Assembly (NCBI GenBank): GCA_002686705.1
Contig: NYYH01000010.1
Coordinates: 9,494 to 31,762, forward strand
Origin: Bacteroidota bacterium
GTDB lineage: Bacteria > Bacteroidota > Bacteroidia > Bacteroidales > F082
Direction: 5' to 3'
Length of the DNA: 22,269 bases
The position numbers and the translations under genes were made by a program. Positions 1-7,472 of this stretch are shown piece after piece. Under the pieces are notes generated by a model. The model was not told the DNA's origin. It worked only from the letters and a program-made list of their open reading frames with translations, and did not search any database. Within the stretch, counting starts at the first letter, position 1. The number at the start of each line of letters is the position of its first letter.

Positions 1-747
1 CTCTGATGCTCCAGCTTTAACCGCAGCAATCCTGCAACCCTTTCTAATAAGTGATGAAGAGTACTTTAAGAACATTTGAGGCTTATCGATATTTTCAAGA
101 TAAAGCAGCTTAACCAATGAATCAGTATTCATGTTAAAATTCTCATCCATATGCCTGAGAACTTCTTCAACACCAATCTGAGCAGAATTTCCTACAGAAT
201 ATACATTTGCAAATTGCAAACCTTTTGCTATTCCTGATTCCATGATAAAACAAGCTGTAGCACCCGATCCTGATATAAAATCGCATCCTTTAGGATTTAA
301 TTTTGGAATTGGTTTTGTGAATATACTATGGTGCTGTGGTGTAAGAATACCTGTGCAATTTGGACCAATTAACGATCCACCTACTTTATTTACGATGTCT
401 ACCACCCTGTTCTCCAATTTCTTTCCTTCAGGTCCCTCTTCACTAAATCCCGCTGACAGAATGATAAATGCTTTGGTATGCTTGTTCTGGGATAAAAACT
501 TTATAATGTCTGGTGTATAGCTAGCCGCAATAGCTATTATTGCCAAGTCAACATCTGGCAATAGTTCAGGCTTGCGGTAACTAACAATCCCTTGAACTTT
601 GTCAGCTTTAGGGTTTAACACATACAGGTCTCCGGTAAAATTTCCTTCAATCAGGTTCCTGATAATACTTCCTCCAGGTTTATGTATGTCTTCCGATCCT
701 CCAACAACAACTATAGAGGAAGGATGTGTTAGTTCCTTTGTTATCAT
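1..747 (-). CDS. ADP-forming acetate/acyl-CoA synthetase, N-terminal part (runs off the left edge)
   Basis: 249 codons are visible, starting at the ATG at 747. Residues about 8-20 (SIVVVGGSEDIHKPGG) form the start of a CoA-binding Rossmann domain. They are followed by LIGPNCTGIL and by a succinyl-CoA-ligase-like domain with SGSGATACFIMESG and YSVGNSAQIGVEEVL. This order is that of the alpha part of ADP-forming acetate-CoA ligases, which make ATP from acyl-CoA, ADP and phosphate (or run in reverse) in the cytoplasm. The visible protein stops at AAVKAGASE, just before the place where the family normally carries its phosphorylated histidine (SHTGA-type motif), so catalytic competence cannot be judged here. 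The start is supported by a TAnnTTTG element 20 bases upstream. The substrate (acetate or another short or aryl acid) is not readable from this fragment. Confidence 0.85.
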   Translation of the reverse strand, partial: MITKELTHPSSIVVVGGSEDIHKPGGSIIRNLIEGNFTGDLYVLNPKADKVQGIVSYRKPELLPDVDLAIIAIAASYTPDIIKFLSQNKHTKAFIILSAGFSEEGPEGKKLENRVVDIVNKVGGSLIGPNCTGILTPQHHSIFTKPIPKLNPKGCDFISGSGATACFIMESGIAKGLQFANVYSVGNSAQIGVEEVLRHMDENFNMNTDSLVKLLYLENIDKPQMFLKYSSSLIRKGCRIAAVKAGASE

Positions 748-766
748 GTCTATTTTTTTCGGCGCA

Positions 767-774
767 CAAAATTA
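767..774 (-). promoter_or_regulatory. Possible -7 box for the acyl-CoA synthetase gene
   Basis: The minus strand reads TAATTTTG, a match to the Bacteroidetes -7 consensus TAnnTTTG, 20 bases upstream of the start codon at 747. This would give a very short leader. No good -33 TTTG is visible at the expected spacing, so the call rests on one box. Confidence 0.35.
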
Positions 775-873
775 ATGATTTCCTATTTGTTATTGAAGAA
801 AAACAGGTATTTAGAATCGATAAAAGGAATAAAAAATATAATCCCTAATAAGGAAGTGTTTGATTTGTTTACT

Positions 874-1245
874 TTAATTTATTATCCTTTTTATACCATT
901 CTTCAGTACTGTCGTTTGAAAATTGAAAAGCAAACCAAGTTTATAATTACCCAGTCTTAAATATGTAAGAACTTGAGCAGTATGAACATCATTAAATATT
1001 TCAACAGTTTTGATTTCGATTACTACCTTTTCTTCAACTAATAAATCGATTCTGTATCCATGATTAAGTTTCACTTCTTTATATATAATTGGCATAGGTT
1101 TTTCTTTTTGAACTTTTAAACCAATCTGCTTTAATTCATAATACAAGCATTCTTGATAGGCGGATTCTAATAATCCAGATCCTAATTGTTTATGGACTTC
1201 AATGGCGCAACCAATAATCTTTTTTGATAATTCATTTTCAATCAT
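874..1245 (-). CDS. GxxExxY family protein (PD-(D/E)XK nuclease-like fold)
   Basis: The protein is 123 residues from the ATG at 1245. It carries the family signature G24-L-L-E27-S-A-Y30, followed by RIDLLVEEKVVIEIKT (D67, E77, K79), which has the spacing of a PD-(D/E)XK nuclease core. The end QVLTYLRLGNYKLGLLFNF is also typical of the family. An in-frame ATG at 1299 would add 18 residues (MHKEPRRKLKASQRKKDI) encoded by the foldback repeat upstream. I prefer 1245 because the promoter box at 1311-1318 would leave only a few bases of leader for the 1299 start, and because 123 residues is a usual family length. The molecular role of GxxExxY proteins is not established. They are common single-gene accessory loci in Bacteroidota, and the repeat-bearing leader fits that habit. 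No partner gene is adjacent. Confidence 0.85.
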   Translation of the reverse strand: MIENELSKKIIGCAIEVHKQLGSGLLESAYQECLYYELKQIGLKVQKEKPMPIIYKEVKLNHGYRIDLLVEEKVVIEIKTVEIFNDVHTAQVLTYLRLGNYKLGLLFNFQTTVLKNGIKRIIN

Positions 1246-1268
1246 AATATCTTTTTTTCTTTGTGAAG

Positions 1269-1346
1269 CTTTGAGTTTTCTTCGTGGTTCTTTGTGCAAT
1301 AGCTATATCACAAAGTTACACGAAGAAGGCACAGAGTTACTCAAAG
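1269..1346. repeat. Imperfect inverted repeat in front of the GxxExxY gene
   Basis: The left arm (1269-1296) begins CTTTGAG and contains TTCTTCGTGG and CTTTGTG. The right arm (1309-1346) contains CACAAAG, CACGAAGAA and ends CTCAAAG. The arms are inverted copies of each other around a small ATAGCTAT centre, with a roughly 10-base surplus in the right arm. The unit could fold as a cruciform or RNA hairpin and overlaps the promoter of the GxxExxY gene. Motifs of this CACAAAG/CACGAAG kind recur near small accessory genes in Bacteroidota; that statement is from memory. Confidence 0.6.
1311..1345 (-). promoter_or_regulatory. Bacteroidetes-type promoter of the GxxExxY gene, inside the foldback repeat
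   Basis: On the minus strand TTTG lies at 1345-1342 and TAACTTTG at 1318-1311, separated by 23 bases (consensus spacing about 19-22). Transcription would start near 1304, leaving a leader of about 60 bases to the ATG at 1245. The boxes are part of the repeat arms, so the repeat appears to bring the promoter with it. Confidence 0.45.
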
Positions 1347-1477
1347 GTACAATAAACACAAAATTATCTCCTATTTGTAAAACTAGCTACTAATAGGATA
1401 ATATTTAATCTAAGTAGGTATATAAGAAATTCATAATGTAGTGGTCAAAAAGGTTTAAAAAGGAACTTGAAATCCAA

Positions 1478-3682
1478 CTACAATCCTATACGAAGTTCCC
1501 GAAAAAGTGATGAAGCTTTTACGATGGCGATAGTTCCCAAATCTTTATAAAGATAATCTGCTCTTTCGATGAACTCCAATTCATGGCCATCTTGCACATC
1601 TGCCATTCCAAGGAAAATAAGGTCAGCATCTGCTGATTCATTCTTTATTATCTGATTAACAGGTTCTTTCTGCTCATTATTGATTATCTTTATTTCAGCG
1701 CTCATACGCATGTAAGCAAGCACTCTCTTTGCGTCCCGTATTATCTTAGATTCCTTCTTTCTATCATTGTTGATAATCATTAATCTAATTACTACGTTTC
1801 TCCATTCGTACGAAAGGCGAATAAACTTAATTAGTGAAAGGACCAAGTTTCCATTATTTGAACCACCACGCCACCAAATATCAATTTGCATGTAATCGCC
1901 AAACCCCCTTACGGTATCATAATCTAACATCACAATATTCAAATCCAGATCAGTCATATATTTAAGCATCTGTGCAAACCCAACGGGATCATCAGTTTGA
2001 CGAGCCCAACCAAGCAACACAGTATTGGGTTCTACTCCTGAAAATCCATAAGTAGCCGCTATACTTTTCATTCCAGCATAAATATTGCTACACTCCTGCC
2101 TCCTCGAGAACACACCTTCATCACTGCCTTTTTCATCCTCAGGTATAGCCTGCTTATGCTTTGGAAATAATACTTTAGAAGTAGTATTTAGTATAAGATC
2201 AAAGTTTGAAATCATACCATGTTGCCCTACAAGGTATTTAGCAAACTCAATTAAATGAGGACGATAGCTATTTCCTCCACTAAACAATAGTATGTTAGCT
2301 CTCCAATTGCGTTCTACAAGCTGTTTTTTATCGAGCTCTGTAAGCATCTTGCGTAGTATTGATGCCCGTACGCTCTGCCAAACATCACCCATTGCTAAAC
2401 GTAGCTGTTTTTTTCTTATCAGGTAATAAATCAGTATAAGAACCACCATCGCTCCCAACATCGAAATGACATCCAGTTGTATCATCACAAAAAATGTAGC
2501 CAGAAAACCCAGTACACCAACCCATATAGGAATTCTGAATGATGGTCTAAAATCGGTACTTGCCCATTTTTCGAGAGCAAAAGCTATATTTATGAAACCA
2601 TAGGCCGTTAAATAAAACATTGAAACAATACCTGCAATTATGTTCAAATCACCAATAAGAATTCCCAACTCGGCAAGTATAAAAGTAAGAATAAGGGCAT
2701 TTCGAGGCTCCTTATTGATTCCATGACCTCTACTAAATATTTTTGGAATAATCTTATCTTTTGCTATAGCCTGAATTATTCGTGGCCCTCCAAGTATTCC
2801 GCCAAGTGCTGAGGATAAGGTTGCTCCCCATATTCCTGCAACCACAAGAAATGGAATCCACGCTACTATAATCAAAAAGTTGTAATCATTGGCTAGTAAT
2901 TCATGATTTACGAAAAAATAAAATAATAAAGCCATCCCTGTATAAACAACAAATCCTGTTAGAATAGCAAACAACGTACCTCGGGGAATGTTTTTCTTCG
3001 GATCTTTTAAATCACCAGACATCGCAACCCCAGCAGTAAAACCAGTAACGGCAGGGAAAAAAATAGCAAACATTTCGACAAACGAGAACTCCCTTGTTGG
3101 GGAAGAAATTAATGTAGTGGCTGGTACCGGATCGCTGCTAAAAAATAATATACCAATCACAATCGACACAAGGGACAGTAAAATTGTACCGAGTATTATA
3201 AATTGTGTTTTTATAGCAGCATCAGTACTGATAAGTGCAATCACAACCAGTAACAACAAAACTACCGTTCCGGTTATTCTAACGTGGTATAAACTAACCT
3301 CAGTAATATTGAATAAATTCGAAACGTATGACAGCGACAAAAAAGTATCGGTAAACCCGACTATATAAAGTGCTATACTAAGAGCAGTGCCAATGAACAA
3401 TGTAATTCCAATAGAACCACCCATCGGTAAACCCAAGGATCTGGAAAGAAGATAGTAAATACCGCCAGCCTTAATCTTTTTATCAGTAGTAATGGATGAA
3501 ATACTCAAGCCAGTTGTAACTGATATTACGTGAGCCAAGATAATAATTGCAATAACACCCCATAATCCGGCAACACCTGTAACCCACCCAAGACGCAAAT
3601 ACATAATTACACCCAATATTGTTAATATTGAAGGTGTAAATACTCCTGAAAAGGAACCAAATTTTTTTGCTTTCACAGACAT
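1478..3682 (-). CDS. Cation-chloride cotransporter-like permease (SLC12/APC superfamily)
   Basis: The protein is 734 residues from the ATG at 3682. The opening GSFSGVFTPSILTILGVIMY (9-28) followed by LRLGWVTG is the conserved first-helix region of cation-chloride cotransporters. About twelve hydrophobic helices extend to roughly residue 430, with the family-like GIYYLLSRSLGLPMGGSIG and FAIFFPAVTGFTAG regions. A soluble C-terminal domain of about 300 residues follows (from roughly LRKMLTELDKKQLVERNW), as in the regulatory domain of this family. The protein is an inner-membrane secondary transporter, probably moving Na+/K+ with Cl- or an amino acid. Bacterial members are poorly characterised, so the substrate is an inference. 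The next gene upstream on the same strand ends about 150 bases away across a repeat tract, so shared transcription is uncertain. The stop is followed by about 230 bases before the GxxExxY promoter. Confidence 0.85.
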   Translation of the reverse strand: MSVKAKKFGSFSGVFTPSILTILGVIMYLRLGWVTGVAGLWGVIAIIILAHVISVTTGLSISSITTDKKIKAGGIYYLLSRSLGLPMGGSIGITLFIGTALSIALYIVGFTDTFLSLSYVSNLFNITEVSLYHVRITGTVVLLLLVVIALISTDAAIKTQFIILGTILLSLVSIVIGILFFSSDPVPATTLISSPTREFSFVEMFAIFFPAVTGFTAGVAMSGDLKDPKKNIPRGTLFAILTGFVVYTGMALLFYFFVNHELLANDYNFLIIVAWIPFLVVAGIWGATLSSALGGILGGPRIIQAIAKDKIIPKIFSRGHGINKEPRNALILTFILAELGILIGDLNIIAGIVSMFYLTAYGFINIAFALEKWASTDFRPSFRIPIWVGVLGFLATFFVMIQLDVISMLGAMVVLILIYYLIRKKQLRLAMGDVWQSVRASILRKMLTELDKKQLVERNWRANILLFSGGNSYRPHLIEFAKYLVGQHGMISNFDLILNTTSKVLFPKHKQAIPEDEKGSDEGVFSRRQECSNIYAGMKSIAATYGFSGVEPNTVLLGWARQTDDPVGFAQMLKYMTDLDLNIVMLDYDTVRGFGDYMQIDIWWRGGSNNGNLVLSLIKFIRLSYEWRNVVIRLMIINNDRKKESKIIRDAKRVLAYMRMSAEIKIINNEQKEPVNQIIKNESADADLIFLGMADVQDGHELEFIERADYLYKDLGTIAIVKASSLFRELRIGL

Positions 3683-3686
3683 TTGT

Positions 3687-3835
3687 TATTGGATATTGAT
3701 CATCAGTCATAGGTTATTGGTCATTAATCATTGGTTAAATGGCTGATAAATATTTACTAATTACTTTTAACCGATAACGTTTAACTATTAACCAATAACT
3801 TTAACCATTCACGATTAACTAATAACGTTTAACTT
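3687..3835. repeat. Degenerate AT-rich repeat tract
   Basis: The whole gap between the permease and the saccharopine-dehydrogenase-like gene consists of variants of GTTATTGGTTAAT and AACGTTTAACT (minus-strand and plus-strand readings). ATAACGTTTAACT occurs exactly at 3774-3786 and again at 3822-3834, 48 bases apart. Several TTAACCAATAA/ATCATTGGTTAA variants lie between and beside them. No coding frame is preserved. It resembles the loose short-repeat spacers found between genes in this phylum. A promoter or terminator role is possible but not shown. Confidence 0.7.
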
Positions 3836-4972
3836 TTAAATATATTCGATATTCGATTTGTAGTTTATTCCTCTTTCCTTAAGTCCACGAAGCATAAAGT
3901 TAACCACAGATTCATCACTTACCATCATTTCCCCAACGCTGATTCCTTTTGTAAGATACTTATCTTCAGCTAACAACCTTATAGCTGTTGAGGCAGTATA
4001 CCCTGTTGTTCGTGCCATTGAATGCACTTTGGTTTCTTTATCAAATTCATCGTAAAGCTCATAATTATATCGAAGCTTTTTCCCTGATTTCATTCCTTCA
4101 ACCGTTATTCTCATTACAGTTATATCTTCTTCATTTTCACCAAGTTTCCATTGATCGAAAAGAAGTTTCGAAGTTAAGTCAAGAGGCGAAACAAGCTCAC
4201 CCGCAACTTTAATCTTTTCCGCGTTAAAAAATCCATTATCGCTGAGAAGCTTTATTTTGTCAGCATATCCTGGGTATCTGAGTGTTTTCTCACGCATATT
4301 ATCAGCCTTAATTGTAAATAACAGCGACCGTAATCCATCACTGTTAAAGGCTTCCAATGTACCAACCCTATCAAACTCCAGATGTTCGATCTCGGTTAGT
4401 GGTGGCACTGTAACTATTTCTCCGTTTCTAACAATTCGAGCCGGTCGAGTATATTCTTCAATTATATCAGAAGGTGAAAAAACTGCCTTGTATTCCCAAG
4501 GCTTTGTGCGTATTTTTGGTAACCCACCAACATAAATATCCGCTGTTAGCACGCTATCAAGTTTAGAAGCTATATATCCCACCAGCAGATTGCTCATACC
4601 TGGAGCTACACCCATATCACTGATGACTCTTACATTTTTTTGTTTAGCCAAATCAGATAGCTCAAAAACATCCTCGGGATAAAAAGCAATATCAACAATG
4701 TCCTTGCCTGCCTCGATACAATTCTTCAGGCATGTAAATCCCATAAATCCGGGTACTGCAACAACAACAAAGTCCATAGGTGAAATTATTGAGTTTAATT
4801 CTGCTTTATTTTGCAGATCAGCCTGTATCTTATGTATACGCTTATCAACTAGGTTATCTAATCTTTCTTGACTTAAGTCAGCAACTGCAACCTCAAAATT
4901 TGGAGTATTTGCCAAGTCTAACGCAATTGGTTTCCCAACTAGTCCCGCGCCCAGTACAATTATTTTATTCAT
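3836..4972 (-). CDS. Saccharopine dehydrogenase family protein
   Basis: The protein is 378 residues. The N-terminus MNKIIVLGAGLVGKPIALDL carries the dinucleotide-binding G8-A-G10-L-V-G13 loop, followed by the beta-strand/acid VAVADLS at about 28-34, which usually contacts the NAD(P) ribose. Later motifs FVVVAVPGF, DMGVAPGMSN (119-128) and the C-terminal TTGYTASTAIRLLAED match the saccharopine dehydrogenase/homospermidine-synthase-like fold. The length suits the single-domain bacterial members, several of which act on lysine or polyamine (carboxynorspermidine-type) substrates. The exact reaction cannot be told from sequence alone. It is cytoplasmic. Divergent from the UbiA gene, with about 200 bases between the two starts. 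A TATATTTG box lies 23 bases upstream of the start. Confidence 0.85.
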   Translation of the reverse strand: MNKIIVLGAGLVGKPIALDLANTPNFEVAVADLSQERLDNLVDKRIHKIQADLQNKAELNSIISPMDFVVVAVPGFMGFTCLKNCIEAGKDIVDIAFYPEDVFELSDLAKQKNVRVISDMGVAPGMSNLLVGYIASKLDSVLTADIYVGGLPKIRTKPWEYKAVFSPSDIIEEYTRPARIVRNGEIVTVPPLTEIEHLEFDRVGTLEAFNSDGLRSLLFTIKADNMREKTLRYPGYADKIKLLSDNGFFNAEKIKVAGELVSPLDLTSKLLFDQWKLGENEEDITVMRITVEGMKSGKKLRYNYELYDEFDKETKVHSMARTTGYTASTAIRLLAEDKYLTKGISVGEMMVSDESVVNFMLRGLKERGINYKSNIEYI

Positions 4973-4994
4973 TAATCTATCATTTTTGGTATGC

Positions 4995-5002
4995 CAAATA
5001 TA
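4995..5002 (-). promoter_or_regulatory. Possible -7 box for the saccharopine-dehydrogenase-like gene
   Basis: The minus strand reads TATATTTG, matching TAnnTTTG, 23 bases before the ATG at 4972. TTG triplets upstream lie at 13 and 25 bases, neither at the preferred spacing. Confidence 0.3.
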
Positions 5003-5121
5003 AATTAAATCTTAACAAGTTTAATAGCAATTATTGCTAACGAGCTTATCAGTACATTGTGTAAGAACAGTTTTAACAAATTGGAATTTTAGACATATTT
5101 TATTCACAAACCAACCATCAT

Positions 5122-5155
5122 TTTGTGTTCCACATGAAATAACCTACTAGCTTTG
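5122..5155 (+). promoter_or_regulatory. Bacteroidetes-type promoter of the UbiA gene
   Basis: TTTG at 5122-5125 and TAGCTTTG at 5148-5155 are separated by 22 bases, a good fit to TTTG-N19-22-TAnnTTTG. The expected transcription start is near 5162, only about 13 bases before the ATG at 5175, so the mRNA leader would be very short. Confidence 0.6.
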
Positions 5156-5174
5156 TAAACAAATAATATAACGC

Positions 5175-6113
5175 ATGATCTCATTTTTTAAACTTATCCG
5201 TTGGCCCAATCTGTTAATAATAATTCTCAGCATGAGCCTTCTATTGTTTTTTATTATAACTCCGAGATTAGGTATTAAAGTTTTTTCAGATGGATTGAGT
5301 TTTGTAGAGTTTATCCTTCTGATATTTTCTACTTTACTAATTGCAATTGGGGGTTATATTATTAATGATATATCCGATATCAACACCGACACAATTAACA
5401 AACCAGGAAAAAACACAGTTGAAAATACTTTCTCAATTGAATTTGCAAACACTGCATATTGGCTTACTACTGTGATAGGAGTTCTATTAGGCGTGCTATT
5501 GTCGTATTTAATTAATCAAATAAATTTTGGGTTAATATTTCTTTTAAGTGCCGGATTATTATGGTTTTATTCACAGAAATACCAGTGCCAACCTCTCGTT
5601 GGAAATATTATAATTGCTTTACTTAGCGCATTATCTTTTGGTCTTGTATGGCTATTTGAATTTTATGCCTTAAGCAATAATGCCGAAGTATTTGTTGCAG
5701 TCCAATCCAACTTTAAATTAATAAACCGGTTTGTAATTATATATATGGGATTTGCTTTCATAGTGAGCCTCCTCCGTGAAGTGATTAAAGATATGGAGGA
5801 CTACAAAGGCGATAACAGGTTTGGATGTCGCACGTTTACTGTGAAATATGGTATCAGTGCTTCCAAGATTTTAGCACTGGTTGTTGCATATATTGCACTT
5901 TTGGCTTCCTTATATGTTCAGTATAGTTTTTTTAACTCAGCTTATAATCTATTGTTTGGTGTATTTTTCTTAATCGACATATTGTTTATTTTAATAATCA
6001 GCCTTCTACACAAGGCATCATCAAAATTTAATTATAGCAAATTATCTATCCTGATCAAAATACTAATGATTTATGGAATATTTTCAATGATTTTCTTTTA
6101 CTTTGAAATGTAG
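5175..6113 (+). CDS. UbiA-family prenyltransferase (geranylgeranylglycerol-phosphate geranylgeranyltransferase-like)
   Basis: The protein is 312 residues and highly hydrophobic, with about eight or nine membrane segments. The first polyprenyl-diphosphate/Mg site is N64-D65-I-S-D68-I-N-T-D72 followed by NKPGKN. The second is REVIKDMEDYKGDNRFGCRT (201-220) with D206, D209 and D213. The helix-1 motif RWPNLL (9-14) is also typical. UbiA enzymes transfer a polyprenyl chain to an aromatic or glycerol-phosphate acceptor in the membrane. The subgroup with this second motif in Bacteroidota is usually annotated as a (geranyl)geranylglycerol-phosphate transferase-like protein; the true acceptor here is unproven. 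The downstream neighbour is a maf gene 126 bases away, a pairing I recall as common in the phylum, probably with its own transcription signals. Confidence 0.85.
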   Translation: MISFFKLIRWPNLLIIILSMSLLLFFIITPRLGIKVFSDGLSFVEFILLIFSTLLIAIGGYIINDISDINTDTINKPGKNTVENTFSIEFANTAYWLTTVIGVLLGVLLSYLINQINFGLIFLLSAGLLWFYSQKYQCQPLVGNIIIALLSALSFGLVWLFEFYALSNNAEVFVAVQSNFKLINRFVIIYMGFAFIVSLLREVIKDMEDYKGDNRFGCRTFTVKYGISASKILALVVAYIALLASLYVQYSFFNSAYNLLFGVFFLIDILFILIISLLHKASSKFNYSKLSILIKILMIYGIFSMIFFYFEM

Positions 6114-6239
6114 TTTACCAATGCGCTTAAAATAAAAAGTATTAGTTTTACTCTGAATTATATTAAGGATATCAAATAATAAATGTAGTTAACAGGTTAC
6201 TCACTATTTCAAAAAGAGTATAAACAACCAATGTAAATA

Positions 6240-6839
6240 ATGTTACTGAATAAGTTAGAATCATATGATGTAATACTTTCTTCGGCTTCGCCCAGAAGAA
6301 AACAGCTATTAGAAGAATTGGGTATTAAGTTTAAAATACAAACTAAAGATGTGTTTGAAGATTATCCTGATGGATATCCCGTTGAAAAAGTTGCACAATA
6401 TATAAGTGAAGTGAAAGCTGCTGCATTCAATGTTAGAGAAATGAAACAAAATACACTGATAATAGCCGCTGACACAATAGTTACACTTGGTCACAGCATT
6501 ATTGGGAAGCCCACTGATAAACAACAAGCTATAAAAATCTTAAAGAGGCTATCTGGTAAGAAACATCAGGTTATAACTGGAATTACTTTACGGTCCATAG
6601 ATAAAAGACATAGCTTTTCGGTTAAGACCGATGTGTTTTTTAAGATTCTTAGTGATGAAGAGATTAATTTTTACGTAACTAAATTTAAACCTTTTGACAA
6701 AGCAGGTGCATACGGTATACAAGAGTGGATAGGTCATGCGGCTGTTGAGAAAATAGAAGGTTCTTACTTTAATGTTATGGGACTTCCGACTCACAAACTT
6801 TATGAAGAGTTGCTAAAATTTGTATCAAATGGATATTGA
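6240..6839 (+). CDS. maf: Maf-like nucleoside triphosphate pyrophosphatase (dTTPase/UTPase type)
   Basis: The protein is 199 residues, the normal length for Maf. The N-terminal substrate loop SSASPRRKQLLEELG (14-28) is present. So are the catalytic region IIAADTIV (74-81, D78), GKPTDKQQAIKILKRLSGKKH with its conserved lysine and proline, and DKAGAYGIQ (153-161). The AYGIQ form marks the dTTP/UTP-hydrolysing subgroup rather than the m7GTP subgroup. Cytoplasmic house-cleaning enzyme that removes damaged or modified nucleotides; also linked to cell-division arrest in other bacteria. Translation starts at the ATG at 6240 right after AATGTAAATA with no Shine-Dalgarno site, as is usual in this phylum. 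Confidence 0.92.
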   Translation: MLLNKLESYDVILSSASPRRKQLLEELGIKFKIQTKDVFEDYPDGYPVEKVAQYISEVKAAAFNVREMKQNTLIIAADTIVTLGHSIIGKPTDKQQAIKILKRLSGKKHQVITGITLRSIDKRHSFSVKTDVFFKILSDEEINFYVTKFKPFDKAGAYGIQEWIGHAAVEKIEGSYFNVMGLPTHKLYEELLKFVSNGY

Positions 6840-7472
6840 AATACTCTTAATCCCAAGTAACCGATTCATAGACTAATTTCATTTCTAATCATTTCATAAA
6901 GAATATCACAAGATTTTTATAAAGAATTTTTGCTGTTTGTTTAGTATTTCTATCCATTTCCAGAAGAATCTGCAAAAATGCCCTTCAAAAATATTGCATA
7001 TCCAATTGGCCTCAATCCACAAATATTGAGTTTGTTATATATTTCAGCAGGTGATTTTCCTACCATTTCCGGTAGGTAACACCCTACTCTAATTAACTGT
7101 TGACTTGTAAGGTATTAGTGTTTAAGTTTACCACAAAAAGTTCATACAAATAGTATCTACTAAACTGTTGTTGATCAGAAATACTCAAATGGAATATCAA
7201 AACATTAGTTGACCTGCTAAGAACGCAATAGTTCCAAACCCAAAGGAACGCGTAAGGTGCGCAACATATTAGAAACCCAAAAACTAATAGCGCGCTTTGC
7301 GAATTGCGGAGCAACTATAAAATCCTAACAAATATACAATTTGTATGTAGCTACACTAAGCCATTATATCAGGAATCGTTTAGTTCCAACTCCTTAGGGG
7401 GTGTATAGGTTAATAATATCAATCAATACGTGATTATAACAAATACTACAATTAACAAAACGAAGAAATATT
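6840..7472. other. Long non-coding gap before the T9SS protein gene
   Basis: The 633 bases contain no open frame with a recognisable product. Small structures are visible: CTCAAT/ATTGAG around 7012-7030, CCTACC at 7059-7064 paired with GGTAGG at 7071-7076, and ATACAA-T-TTGTAT near 7332-7344. A slightly GC-richer patch (7240-7310, with GGAACGCG, GGTGCGC and GCGCGC) differs from the AT-rich surroundings and could be a gene relic. No -33/-7 pair of the Bacteroidetes type was found close to 7473. Confidence 0.5.

Noticed and set aside
775..960. Plus-strand open frame overlapping the end of the GxxExxY gene
   Set aside because: It is a shadow of the minus-strand gene and the AT-rich gap, without family features.
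7240..7310. GC-richer patch with GCGCGC in the long gap before the T9SS gene
   Set aside because: Too short and without a conserved frame; could be a relic but I cannot tie it to any family.
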